Source: DATEDA01 sp963827595 (GTDB lineage Bacteria; Pseudomonadota; Gammaproteobacteria; Burkholderiales; SG8-39). From it: 64,000 nt of DNA. Shown here one piece after another: positions 36,215 to 44,984 of this stretch. The notes beneath the pieces were generated by a model, which was given only the letters and a program-made list of their open reading frames with translations, was not told the origin of the DNA and did no database searches. Positions within the stretch are counted from its first letter, which is position 1, and the number at the start of each line of letters is the position of its first letter. The stretch spans positions 1 to 64,000 of the forward strand of contig CAWHBT010000013.1 of assembly GCA_963827595.1 (NCBI GenBank), in the 5' to 3' direction. Both the position numbers and the translations under genes were made by a program.

Positions 36215-37215
36215 AGCGCCACCGGAGGCTGCTCGCCGGCGGCGTGCTCGCGCTCGCGGGGGCGTTCCTCGTCATCGCGCCGTTCGGGCTCAAGCCCTAC
36301 GGCATCTTCATCCTCAGCATGTGGGCGGTGATGACGATCGCCGCCATCGGCCTCAACCTGACGCTCGGCTACGCCGGGCAGATCTCGCTCGCGCAGGCGG
36401 CGTTCGTCGGCATCGGTGCGTATGTCACCGCCTACCTCACCACGAAAGGCTGGCCGTTCTGGTCCACCTACATGCTCGGCGGAGTGTCGTGCTTCGCGAT
36501 CGGCTGGCTGCTCGGCTACCCGGCGCTGCGCGTCCAGCACCACTACCTCGCCTTCGTGACGCTCGCCTTCAACACGCTCGTCTATCTGATCTTTCGCAAC
36601 GAGGAGTGGCTCACCGGCGGCATCTACGGGATCAGCAACGTGCCGCGTCCGTCCGTGCTTGGCTGGTCGATGAACGGCGCCCGGGAGTTCTACTTCTTCT
36701 GCCTGGCGCACCTCGCGTTGGCGTCGGCCGCGAGCTGGTGGTTGATCCGCTCACCTTGGGGCCTTGCCTTCGTCGCGTTGCGTGAGAACCCCGTCCGGGC
36801 GCTGTCGCTCGGTGTCGACACCCGTCGCTACACGCTGATGGCGTTCGCGCTGGGCGCCGGTCTCGGCGGCATCTCCGGCGCGCTGTACGCGCCGCTCGTG
36901 CAGTTCATCGACCCGACGCCGTTCGCGCTCGGCCTGTCGCTCAACCTGCTGCTGATGGTCGTCCTCGGCGGGTCCGGCTACTTCTTCGGCCCGTTCCTCG
37001 GCGCGATCGTGGCGGTGCTGCTGCCCGAATGGCTCCGGTTCGCGCAGGGGTTCTATCTGATGGGCTACGCGGTCCTGGTGATGATCATGATGGCGTTCTG
37101 GCCGTCGGGCCTGCTCGGTCTCGCCGATCGGCTTACCAGGCCGGGCCCACGGGCCGCTGCGGGCGCCGTCACGGAGACCCCGGAAGCCGCGGCGGAAAGC
37201 GAGGGCGCGCGATGA
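36211..37215 (+). CDS. livM: Liv-type ABC permease (LivM family)
   Basis: 334 aa, GTG start overlapping the livH stop. LNLTLGYAGQISLAQAAFVG and GGSGYFFGPFLGA mark the LivM family. The C-terminal tail after WPSGLLGLADRL is a charged, Ala/Glu-rich extension. ATGA overlap with the ATPase gene. Confidence 0.92.
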   Translation: MKRHRRLLAGGVLALAGAFLVIAPFGLKPYGIFILSMWAVMTIAAIGLNLTLGYAGQISLAQAAFVGIGAYVTAYLTTKGWPFWSTYMLGGVSCFAIGWLLGYPALRVQHHYLAFVTLAFNTLVYLIFRNEEWLTGGIYGISNVPRPSVLGWSMNGAREFYFFCLAHLALASAASWWLIRSPWGLAFVALRENPVRALSLGVDTRRYTLMAFALGAGLGGISGALYAPLVQFIDPTPFALGLSLNLLLMVVLGGSGYFFGPFLGAIVAVLLPEWLRFAQGFYLMGYAVLVMIMMAFWPSGLLGLADRLTRPGPRAAAGAVTETPEAAAESEGAR

Positions 37216-37964
37216 GCACCGTCCTCGAAGTGCGCGACCTGAAGAAGAGCTTCGGCGGCATCGTCGCCGTCGATGGCGTCTCGTTCGGCGTCGAGGAAGG
37301 GGAGATCCTCGGCATCATCGGTCCGAACGGCAGCGGCAAGTCGACGCTGTTCAACTGCATCCTCGGCCAGCTGCAGCCGAGCGCGGGCGACGTGCGGCTC
37401 GACGGCCGTGCGGTGACCGGGATGCGACCGTGCGATCTCAACCGTCTCGGCGTGAGCCGCACCTTCCAGCTGCTCCAGATCTTTCCGCAGCTGACGGTGC
37501 GGAGCAACCTGATCCTGGCGGGCCAGGAGCACCAGGGGACGATGCTCTCGCGTCTGGTCGGCCGGAGCGACGCCGGCCTGTCCGCCGCGGCTGACCGCAT
37601 GCTCGGCTTCTTCCGGCTCGGCCATCTCGCCGACGAGCACGCGGGCGACCTGAGCTACGGCCAGCAGAAGCTCCTCGACGTCGCGATGGCGTTCATGGCG
37701 CGCCCCCGCCTCGCCCTGCTCGACGAACCGGCGGGCGGGGTCAACCTGACGATGCTCGCGAGCCTGCGCGAGCGGCTGAAGGCGATCAACGCCGAGCAGC
37801 GATCGACCTTCGTCGTCATCGAGCACAACATGGAGTTCGTCATGGCGCTGGCGAGCCGGATCATCGTGCTCGCCGAGGGCCGCGTCATCGCGCAGGGCGA
37901 TCCGGCGGCGGTCCGGCGCGATCCGAAGGTGATCGAGGCCTATCTCGGCCATGGCCGGTCCTGA
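37212..37964 (+). CDS. livG: Liv-type ABC ATPase (LivG family)
   Basis: 250 aa. Walker A GPNGSGKST, VSRTFQLLQIFPQLT, signature LSYGQQKLLDVA, Walker B LALLDEPAGGV and IEHNMEFV H-loop. Overlaps livF by 14 bp. Complete, unlike its counterpart in the first operon. Confidence 0.93.
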   Translation: MSTVLEVRDLKKSFGGIVAVDGVSFGVEEGEILGIIGPNGSGKSTLFNCILGQLQPSAGDVRLDGRAVTGMRPCDLNRLGVSRTFQLLQIFPQLTVRSNLILAGQEHQGTMLSRLVGRSDAGLSAAADRMLGFFRLGHLADEHAGDLSYGQQKLLDVAMAFMARPRLALLDEPAGGVNLTMLASLRERLKAINAEQRSTFVVIEHNMEFVMALASRIIVLAEGRVIAQGDPAAVRRDPKVIEAYLGHGRS

Positions 37965-38691
37965 CATTCTGCGGTTCGAGGACGTCGTCGCCGGCTACGG
38001 CAAGGAGACGATTCTGCACGGGCTGTCGTTCACGGTCGTGCGCGGCGCCATCACGACCGTGATCGGCCCGAACGGCGCCGGCAAGTCAACCGCCTTCAAG
38101 GCGGCGTTCGGGATGCTGCCGGTGCGCGCGGGACGGATCTACTTCGACGAACGGGCGATCACGAACCGCGCGCCGCACGAGCTGATCGCCGACGGGATCT
38201 GCTACGTCCCGCAAGGGCGGAACATCTTCCCCGAGCTGTCGGTGTTCCACAACCTCGAATTCGGCGCGGTCGCGGCACCAAGAGGGTACGACCTCAAGCC
38301 GCGGATCGAGGCCGTCATGGACCGTTTCCCGGTCCTGCGCCGCAAGGCGCGGCATCAGGCATCGACGCTCTCCGGCGGCGAACAGAAGATGCTCGAGATC
38401 GCCCGCGGGCTCATGCTGCAACCCCGGTTGATGCTGATCGACGAGCCGTCGATCGGGCTGTCGCCGATCCTCGTCGAGGAGCTGTTCGGGCTGCTGCGGG
38501 AGCTGCGCGGGAGCGGCATCACGATCCTGATGATCGAGCAGAACGCCAAGCGCGCGCTCGAGAACTCCGATCACGGCATCGTGCTCGAGCTCGGCCGTGC
38601 GCGCCTCCAGGATCGCGCGGCGACGATCCTCGCCGATCCGCGCATCGGGCAACTGTTTCTCGGCGGCGGGCTGGAGCCGGCGCGGGCCTAG
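37951..38691 (+). CDS. livF: Liv-type ABC ATPase (LivF family)
   Basis: 246 aa. Walker A GPNGAGKST, signature LSGGEQKMLEIARGL, Walker B LMLIDEPSIGLSP and LMIEQNAKRAL. Starts inside livG. Completes the second Liv system. Confidence 0.93.
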   Translation: MAGPDILRFEDVVAGYGKETILHGLSFTVVRGAITTVIGPNGAGKSTAFKAAFGMLPVRAGRIYFDERAITNRAPHELIADGICYVPQGRNIFPELSVFHNLEFGAVAAPRGYDLKPRIEAVMDRFPVLRRKARHQASTLSGGEQKMLEIARGLMLQPRLMLIDEPSIGLSPILVEELFGLLRELRGSGITILMIEQNAKRALENSDHGIVLELGRARLQDRAATILADPRIGQLFLGGGLEPARA

Positions 38692-38739
38692 CGCCGCCGG
38701 CGTTGGTGATAGATTCGAGCGGTACCCGGAGGACGTGAC

Positions 38740-39972
38740 ATGGACGCGGTCGCAGCGCGCAACATCAAGTTCGTCAGCCATTCCGACCTGGGCGGCCGCG
38801 GCGACGGTGTCCAGATCATGGTGCATCGCGGCTACGCCTACGTCGGCCACGGGTTCAGCAACGGCATCACGACCGTCGACGTCCGCGATCCGAAGCACCC
38901 GAAGATCGTCGACTTCATCGCTTGCCCGCCGGGTACGCGCGCCTTCCATCTCCAGACCCACGAAGACCTGCTGCTGGCGGTCAACGCGCCCAGTGTCTGG
39001 ACCATGCAGGAGTTCCAGCACGACCAGAAGGCGTACTTCGGCGGGTCCCCCGCCGACAAGCTGAAGGACCCGGCGAGCCGGTTCACCTCCGGCATCCGCG
39101 TCTACGACATCTCGAAGCCCGAGAAGCCGGCCGAGATCGGCTTCACGCCGACCACCGGGCTCGGACCGCACCGGATCTGGTACACGGGCGGCCGGTACGC
39201 CTACGCCTCCGTCCACTTCGCCGATTTCACCGATCACATCCTCGCGGTCGTCGACATGTCCGACCCGCGGAAGCCCGAGATCGTCGGACGCTTCTGGCTC
39301 CCCGGCATGTGGCGCGGCGGCGGTGAGACGCCGACCTGGCGCACCGGGCGGCGTTACGCCCTGCATCACGTCCTCGTGACCGGCAACCTCGCCTACGGCG
39401 CCTGGCGCGATGGCGGGCTCACGGTGCTGGACGTCGCCGATCCCACCAAGCCCAGGCTGCTGTGCCACCGCAACCTGGATCCGCCGTTCGGCGGCGGGAC
39501 GCATTCGCCGCTGCCCCTGCCGGATCGCAACCTGCTCGTCCTCGCCGACGAGCCGACCTTCGCGAACTGCAGCGAGGGGCTGCGCTACATCTGGATGTTC
39601 GACGTTCGCGAGCCCGCGAATCCGGTCAGCATCGCGGCTTTTCCCCAGCCCGCCGAGGCGGACTACTGTGCCAAGGGCGGAAGCTTCGGGCCGCACAACC
39701 TGCACGAGAACCGGCCCGGCGCTTTCGAGAGCTCGCGCGTGATCTTCGCGACCTATTACAACGCCGGCGTTCGGGCCTACGACATCGAGAACCCGTTCCA
39801 GCCGCGCGAGATCGGGTACTACGTGCCCCCGAACCCCACGCGGATGATGGATCCGCGTCCCAACCGGCCGCAGGTGATCCAGTCGTGCGACTGCTACGTC
39901 GACCGGAACGGGCTGATGTACCTGACGGATCCCAACGCGGGCCTGAACATCCTCCAGTTCGAAGGGCTCTGA
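38740..39972 (+). CDS. LVIVD-repeat (beta-propeller) protein
   Basis: 410 aa made of repeated units with the pattern GITTVDVRDPKHPKIV, GIRVYDISKPEKPAEIG, ILAVVDMSDPRKPEIVG, GLTVLDVADPTKPRLL and IWMFDVREPANPVSI, the LVIVD signature that builds a beta-propeller. No signal peptide is seen. Molecular role unknown; it directly follows livF on the same strand (48 bp) and may be co-transcribed with the transporter. Confidence 0.85.
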   Translation: MDAVAARNIKFVSHSDLGGRGDGVQIMVHRGYAYVGHGFSNGITTVDVRDPKHPKIVDFIACPPGTRAFHLQTHEDLLLAVNAPSVWTMQEFQHDQKAYFGGSPADKLKDPASRFTSGIRVYDISKPEKPAEIGFTPTTGLGPHRIWYTGGRYAYASVHFADFTDHILAVVDMSDPRKPEIVGRFWLPGMWRGGGETPTWRTGRRYALHHVLVTGNLAYGAWRDGGLTVLDVADPTKPRLLCHRNLDPPFGGGTHSPLPLPDRNLLVLADEPTFANCSEGLRYIWMFDVREPANPVSIAAFPQPAEADYCAKGGSFGPHNLHENRPGAFESSRVIFATYYNAGVRAYDIENPFQPREIGYYVPPNPTRMMDPRPNRPQVIQSCDCYVDRNGLMYLTDPNAGLNILQFEGL

Positions 39973-40012
39973 CACTCGGTTCTAAGTCGCCCCGGCGAAC
40001 GCCGGCGCGCCG

Positions 40013-40222
40013 TCAGGCGGCGAAGTCTGCGGCCGACGGCGACGCACCGGGCGACCACGTCGCAGTGATATTCGCCAGCGTGCTCCAGCCCAGGAAGCCC
40101 CGGGTCCATTGCGTCGCGAACCGCGGATTCAGGCGCACGAACGGGTTGTCGTGCAGCGAGAACCCCGCTCCCGCCATCCGCTGACCCAGATCGAACGCGC
40201 TTCGCTCTTGTTCAGAGAACAT
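40013..40222 (-). CDS. Small protein, ribosome-modulation-factor/CrpP-like
   Basis: 69 aa. Contains a G-rich, NP- and W-G-F-spaced segment (RMAGAGFSLHDNPF, then QWTRGFLGW) reminiscent of the Rmf/CrpP fold of small stress proteins; the match is by pattern only. A strong AAGGAG site is placed 6 bases before the ATG, and the gene overlaps the end of the small membrane gene upstream, so the two form an operon. Confidence 0.6.
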   Translation of the reverse strand: MFSEQERSAFDLGQRMAGAGFSLHDNPFVRLNPRFATQWTRGFLGWSTLANITATWSPGASPSAADFAA

Positions 40223-40451
40223 GCGTCACTCCTTGTAATTCGTGTCCCGCCTTGGGCGTCCACGGCCCGGCCGGCGAACGTCGGTGGCGCGGGCCGAATG
40301 GCTTCCGCGTCCGCAGAAAGCGCCACGCGAGCCAGAGCACCAATGCGCCAGGCACGATGGCGATCACAGTTGCGCCGGCGATGAGGGCGGCGAACTCCAT
40401 GGGCGTTCGACCATCGGCCCACCTCGCGACGTAGTTCTTGATCCGTTCCAT
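40212..40451 (-). CDS. Small membrane protein
   Basis: 79 aa: charged N-terminus, one strong transmembrane helix (FAALIAGATVIAIVPGALVLW) and a basic proline-containing tail. Family not recognised. Overlaps the next small gene by 11 bp. Confidence 0.55.
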   Translation of the reverse strand: MERIKNYVARWADGRTPMEFAALIAGATVIAIVPGALVLWLAWRFLRTRKPFGPRHRRSPAGPWTPKAGHELQGVTHVL

Positions 40452-40683
40452 CGCCGATCCTACGGGGCAGTGCTGGCAACGGATTCGTCGGTGAGCGCAA
40501 GGCGCGCCTTACGCGTCGCAGACTCCCCCCGGCGCTCGGGTAGTATTCCCGCGGCGCCCTCTGTCGCAGTCAATCGGGGCCGGACCATGAGTTCTTCGGA
40601 ACGAAACATGCGCCGAGTGTGCACGCCGGCGCCTGGCGGATCACTGACGTAACGGGGTTCTCCTCGAGTGGAGCGTCGTTTCC
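40452..40683. other. Divergent intergenic region
   Basis: 232 bp between the small minus-strand pair and the oxidoreductase. I see no gene or clear promoter boxes. Confidence 0.35.
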
Positions 40684-41922
40684 ATGACCCCAGACCTGCA
40701 GATCCTGATCATCGGCGGCGGTCTCTCGGGCTTGAGCGCCGCGCTCCACCTTGCGCGCGCGGGGGTCGAGGACCTCTTCGTGCTGGAGGCCGAGAGAATC
40801 GGCCAGGGCGGCAACGTGTACCTGTCGGGCACGCCGGGGCCGGTGTTCCCCGACTACACGAAAATGGTGCTGACGCCCGACGACCGCGGGTACACCTACC
40901 TCTCGCGCCGTTTCAACCGCGAGGTGGCGCGCAACCTGCTGCGGGTCAAGCGCCGCGGCGTGGAGCTGCAGCTCGCGCTGGCGCGCGAGTTCGACCCGCG
41001 CCTCGTGCGCCAGTACGGGACCCTGATCGTCGGCGAGCCCGACGACGACCGCCGGCTGCGCGAGGAGCATCGCGTGATGCGCGACCTCGGGATCGACGCC
41101 GACATCGAGAGCTACGGCGCGGAGCGCATCGCCGCCCTTTTCGGCGCCGCGCCGGGCAAGTACGTCCAGGGCCTGTTCGTCACCGAGGACGCGATCGTGG
41201 ACTCCACGCGCTACGTCCAGGCGATCGCGCGCACGCTCGGCGAGACCCGCTACCGCGAGCGCTCGCGCGTGGTCGAGCTGCGCGAGGAGGGCGGTGCGGT
41301 GCGGGCGCGCCTCGAGGACGGCGAATCGGTGACCGCGGTGCACGCGGTCGTCGCGACCAACGGCTTCATCATCGACCGCGACGCCAACCTGCAGGGCCGG
41401 ATGCGCTCGTACTGGACGTTCCTCGTCGCGTTCGACGACCCGGGCGAGAACACGCCGAACGCCTACTACTTCGACCCGCACGCGCACTACTGGGCCCGCC
41501 AGGACGACAAGCTGATCGTCGGCGGCGAGGACACGCCGGTGGTCGGGGACAACTTTCGCGCGCCGCCCGACGCCGGGGGCTCGGCCGAGCGCCTGGCGCG
41601 CTGGTGCGCCGATACGTTCCCGCGCCTTGCCGGCCGCAGGCAGCGGGCGCTGCACTACAGCGTGTTCGGCGAGACGCGCGACAATCTGCCGATTCTCGGC
41701 CGCTTCGCGCCGCAGAGCCACGTCTGGTACGTCGTCGGCGACAACGGCGACGGCCAGAGCACGCTGAGCTGCATCGCCCACCTGCTGCCGCGCGCGATGG
41801 GCTTCGCGCAACCGAGCCCGGAGGAGGAAGCCCTGATCACGTTTCTCCACCCCGGCCGCGAGAGCCTGAAGGAACCGGCTGCGAAGCCGGCGGCGACGCC
41901 GGAGCCCCAGGCCGCCGGATGA
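40684..41922 (+). CDS. FAD-dependent oxidoreductase (DAO family)
   Basis: 412 aa. N-terminal FAD motif LIIGGGLSGLSAALHLARAG, central substrate domain, and C-terminal FAD-contact region HYSVFGETRDNLPILG plus VVGDNGDGQS. Resembles glycine/D-amino-acid/gamma-glutamylputrescine oxidase-type enzymes, which oxidise amines to imines. Ends in an Ala/Pro tail. Substrate unknown; stands alone between small genes and a VOC protein. Confidence 0.88.
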   Translation: MTPDLQILIIGGGLSGLSAALHLARAGVEDLFVLEAERIGQGGNVYLSGTPGPVFPDYTKMVLTPDDRGYTYLSRRFNREVARNLLRVKRRGVELQLALAREFDPRLVRQYGTLIVGEPDDDRRLREEHRVMRDLGIDADIESYGAERIAALFGAAPGKYVQGLFVTEDAIVDSTRYVQAIARTLGETRYRERSRVVELREEGGAVRARLEDGESVTAVHAVVATNGFIIDRDANLQGRMRSYWTFLVAFDDPGENTPNAYYFDPHAHYWARQDDKLIVGGEDTPVVGDNFRAPPDAGGSAERLARWCADTFPRLAGRRQRALHYSVFGETRDNLPILGRFAPQSHVWYVVGDNGDGQSTLSCIAHLLPRAMGFAQPSPEEEALITFLHPGRESLKEPAAKPAATPEPQAAG

Positions 41923-41992
41923 CCGCTCCGTGTCACGGAGCCGCAAGCATCGGCGGGCAGAATGCCGTACCAACCACGAAAGGAGGCGAACG

Positions 41993-42520
41993 ATGAAACG
42001 AAAGAAGGCTGCTGCCGGGAAGGCCGCCAAGAAGCCGGCAGCGCCGAGGAAGAAAGTGGCGCCGATCCCCGCCGGCTATCACGCCGTCACGCCCTACCTC
42101 AGCATCCGCGGCGCGGCGGAGGCGCTCGAGTTCTACAAGAAGGCGTTCGGCGCGAAGGAGATCATGCGCATGCCGGGTCCCAAGGGGGACATCGGCCACG
42201 CCGAAATCCGGATCGGCGATTCGCGGATCATGCTCGCCGACGAGTACCCGGAGATGCAGTTCCTCAGCCCGGCGTCGCGCGGCGGCACGACGGTCAGCAT
42301 CCATCTCTACGTCAAGGACGTCGACGCGATGATGGCGCGCGCGGTGGCGGCGGGCGCGAAGCTCACGCGGCCGGTCGCGGACCAGTTCTACGGCGACCGT
42401 ACCGGCTCGCTCGAGGATCCCTTCGGCCACATGTGGCACGTCGCCACGCACACGGAAGACCTCTCGATGGCCGAGCTGCGCAAGCGCGCGGAGTTGGTGG
42501 CGAAGCAGAAGCCGGGTTGA
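41993..42520 (+). CDS. VOC/PhnB-like glyoxalase-fold protein
   Basis: 175 aa. Lys/Ala-rich N-terminus (KRKKAAAGKAAKKPAAP) then a PhnB-type VOC domain: VTPYLSIRGAAEALEFYKKAFGA, GHAEIRIGDSRIMLADE and DPFGHMWHVATHTEDL. Metal-dependent or antibiotic-binding roles occur in the family; no function can be assigned. AAAGGAGG before ATG 41993. Confidence 0.85.
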   Translation: MKRKKAAAGKAAKKPAAPRKKVAPIPAGYHAVTPYLSIRGAAEALEFYKKAFGAKEIMRMPGPKGDIGHAEIRIGDSRIMLADEYPEMQFLSPASRGGTTVSIHLYVKDVDAMMARAVAAGAKLTRPVADQFYGDRTGSLEDPFGHMWHVATHTEDLSMAELRKRAELVAKQKPG

Positions 42521-42656
42521 GCGTGGTCTTGCTCACGCCGGCCATGCGCCCGATGGCGACGAGCAGCCAGACGCGCGCCACGCCGATCCGAATCCCGCCC
42601 GCAAGAGGGGGCAGGGGAGTGAAGGTCGTCATGCCCGCCGGAGGCGCTCGCTTCGC

Positions 42657-42887
42657 TCAGAACGCCTCGATGTGCGGCGTGACCTCGGCGTCCACGTCGG
42701 CGAACTGGGCGGGGAAGTAGCCGGTCGGCGCGTTGCCGCCGGCCGCCATCGCCGGCGCTGTCGTTGGCGCCACGGCCTGCGTCGCCGTCGTGGTCATGGC
42801 GACGACGGCGATCGTCATCGCTGCCACGACCGCTACGGCGGTTGCTTGGACTCCCAGGAACTGCCTGCCATCTCTCGCCTGATCCAT
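42657..42887 (-). CDS. Small exported or membrane protein of unknown function
   Basis: 76 aa with a hydrophobic Ala/Val/Thr-rich segment (TAVAVVAAMTIAVVAMTTT) after a short charged N-terminus, then a soluble tail. A GGGAGAG ribosome site precedes ATG 42887. Family not recognised. Confidence 0.5.
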   Translation of the reverse strand: MDQARDGRQFLGVQATAVAVVAAMTIAVVAMTTTATQAVAPTTAPAMAAGGNAPTGYFPAQFADVDAEVTPHIEAF

Positions 42888-43247
42888 GGTGCTCTCCCTT
42901 TTGGTTGCGGTCCGAACTGATCCGGAACGGCGGCGATATTGCTGCGCTGCAACCTACCGATGGCTGACGGCTGGGACGAGCGGCCCTCTGCGACGGCGGC
43001 GTCCACGGCGGTGAAACGCGGATAACACCTTGTCACGGCGGCGAAAAGAAGCGCGTCCCGGGGCGGACCCGTCGAGCAACTTTATTTCGTATGCCGGAAT
43101 GGAGCCAGCCGACCGCACGCCCGATTGACCGGCGTGCCCACCGAGCGCCGGCCAACGGCTCGCCCCGACGCCCGAGGAAGCGCGCGCGGCGTCACGCGTC
43201 GCGCGTCGGGCCGGGTCAACGACTCCGTATCATTCCCTGCTCGGACC
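42888..43247. other. Intergenic region before the Crp/Fnr gene
   Basis: 360 bp. Open frames here are low-complexity, GC-biased and lack ribosome sites. I see no tRNA, repeat or convincing promoter; promoters for the small gene (minus) and the regulator (plus) must lie here. Confidence 0.4.
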
Positions 43248-43922
43248 ATGTCGAAACTCGCGCAGATGCTCGCGGACGCCGTGTGGGTCCGGGAACTGAC
43301 CCCGGAGCAGCGGCGGCGCGTGCAAACCGAAACGTTCTCGCGCATCTACCCGAAGGGCAGTCACATCTTCCACCACGGCGAACGGGTGGAACACTGGCTG
43401 GGCATCGTCGACGGTCTCGGCAAGATGATGATGATCGGCGAGGACGGGCGCGCCACCACGTTCGTTGCGGTCGGCACCGGCGCGTGGTTCGGCGAAGGCT
43501 CGCTGCTCAAGGACGTCCCCCGGCGGTACGACGGGGTGGCGCTGCGCAACAGCGAGATCGCGTTCGTGCCGCGCAAGCTCTTCATGTCGCTCCTCGACGA
43601 GAACATCGGGTTCAACCGGTTCGTCATCAGCGCGCTGAACGAGCGGCTGCAGCAGTTCATCGGCCTGGCGAACCGCGACCGGCTGCTGGAGCCGAACGCG
43701 CGCGTGGCCCTGTCGCTCGCGTCGCTGTTCAATCCGGTCCTTTCTCCGGGCACCGAGCGCACGCTCCTGATCTCGCAGGACGAGATCGGCGAGCTGGCGG
43801 GGCTGTCGCGCCAGCGGACCAACGAGGCGCTCCGGTTCCTCGAACAGCGCGGCATGCTGCGCATCGAGCGCGTCGGCGTCACGATTCTCGATCTCGAACG
43901 GTTGCGGACGTTCGAGGAGTAG
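43248..43922 (+). CDS. Crp/Fnr family transcriptional regulator
   Basis: 224 aa. Cyclic-nucleotide-like beta-barrel (YPKGSHIFHHGERVEHWLGIVDG, GTGAWFGEGSLL), dimer helix and C-terminal helix-turn-helix (SQDEIGELAGLSRQRTNEALRFLE). No N-terminal cysteine cluster for an FeS centre, so it is not a classic oxygen sensor; the effector is unknown. ATG 43248 used because the barrel starts soon after. It lies directly before the third Liv/PHA cluster and may control it. Confidence 0.88.
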   Translation: MSKLAQMLADAVWVRELTPEQRRRVQTETFSRIYPKGSHIFHHGERVEHWLGIVDGLGKMMMIGEDGRATTFVAVGTGAWFGEGSLLKDVPRRYDGVALRNSEIAFVPRKLFMSLLDENIGFNRFVISALNERLQQFIGLANRDRLLEPNARVALSLASLFNPVLSPGTERTLLISQDEIGELAGLSRQRTNEALRFLEQRGMLRIERVGVTILDLERLRTFEE

Positions 43923-44007
43923 GCGTCCTCGCCCGGGCCGCGGGCGACGCCGCGGGCTCGTCCGCCTGACCCCGCCGGAACCCCCCCGATAGCACTCTCC
44001 ATTGTCG

Positions 44008-44027
44008 TCCGGGCGACGTCGCCCGGA
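44008..44027. promoter_or_regulatory. 20-bp perfect palindrome upstream of livH
   Basis: TCCGGGCGACGTCGCCCGGA reads identically on both strands, 71 bp before the livH ATG and 85 bp after the Crp/Fnr stop. Candidate operator for the downstream cluster; could also be a terminator-like hairpin, though it has no loop or T-run. Confidence 0.5.
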
Positions 44028-44097
44028 TGACTGACAGCCGCGCTCGCGGCCGGGACACTTCGCCCATCTTGCGAAGCGTCGACCAGGCACGAGCGAC

Positions 44098-44977
44098 ATG
44101 ACCCAGTTCCTCCAACTCGCCCTCAGCGGCCTCGCGATGGGCTGCGTGCTCGGGCTGATCGCCCTCGGCTTCACGCTCATCTACAAGGCGACCGAGACCG
44201 TCAACTTCGCCCAGGGCGATCTGATGATGGTGGGCGGATTCGTGGCGTTCACGGCCGTCGCCACGCTCGGCCTGCCGTTCTGGCTCGGGCTGCTCGTGGC
44301 GGTCGTCGGTGCTGGCCGCGTTCGGCGCCGGCGTCGATCGCCTCGTCCTCCGGCGCGTGCTGGGGCAGCCGCAGTTCGCCATCGTCATGGTGACGATCGG
44401 CCTCGGCTTCATGATGCGCGGGCTGGTCAGCATGGTCCCCGGCTGGGGCACCGAGACCTACACGATCCGCGCGCCGTACTCCGGCGAAGTGCTGCGGCCC
44501 GCGGGCCTGGCGATCTCGGCCGAGCAGGTCGCGGTCATCGTGCTGACGGTGGCGCTCTGCACGGCGCTCTATCTCTTCTTCCGCTTCACGCGGGTCGGCG
44601 TGGCGATGCAGGCGGCCTCGCAGAACCAGCTCGCCGCCTACTACATGGGCATCCCCGTCGCCCGGGTCAATTCGCTCGTTTGGGCGATCAGCGCCGCCGT
44701 CGCCGGGTTCGCCGGCGTGCTGCTCGCCCCGATCACGTTCGTGCACATGAACATGGGATTCATCGCCCTCAAGGCGTTCCCGGCCGCGGTGATCGGCGGC
44801 TTCGGCAGCGTCCCCGGGGCGATCGTCGGGGGTCTCATCATCGGCGTCGTCGAGTCGCTCTCCGGGTTCTACCTGCCGGAGGGCTTCAAAGACGTCGCCG
44901 CCTACGTCGTCGTGCTGCTCGTGCTCATGGTCCGTCCGCACGGACTGTTCGGCGAGCGCCTGCGCAAGAAGGTCTAG
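44098..44977 (+). pseudogene. livH: Liv-type ABC permease (LivH family), frameshifted
   Basis: Starts MTQFLQLALSGLAMGCVLGLI and GFTLIYKATETVNFAQGD; near 44310 the frame moves by one base and the remaining helices (LAAFGAGVDRLVLRRVLG through RPHGLFGERLRKKV) follow in the next frame to 44977. All other genes of this transporter are intact, so a base-call error is likely. First gene of the third Liv system. Confidence 0.85.
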
Positions 44978-44984
44978 AGCCGCC

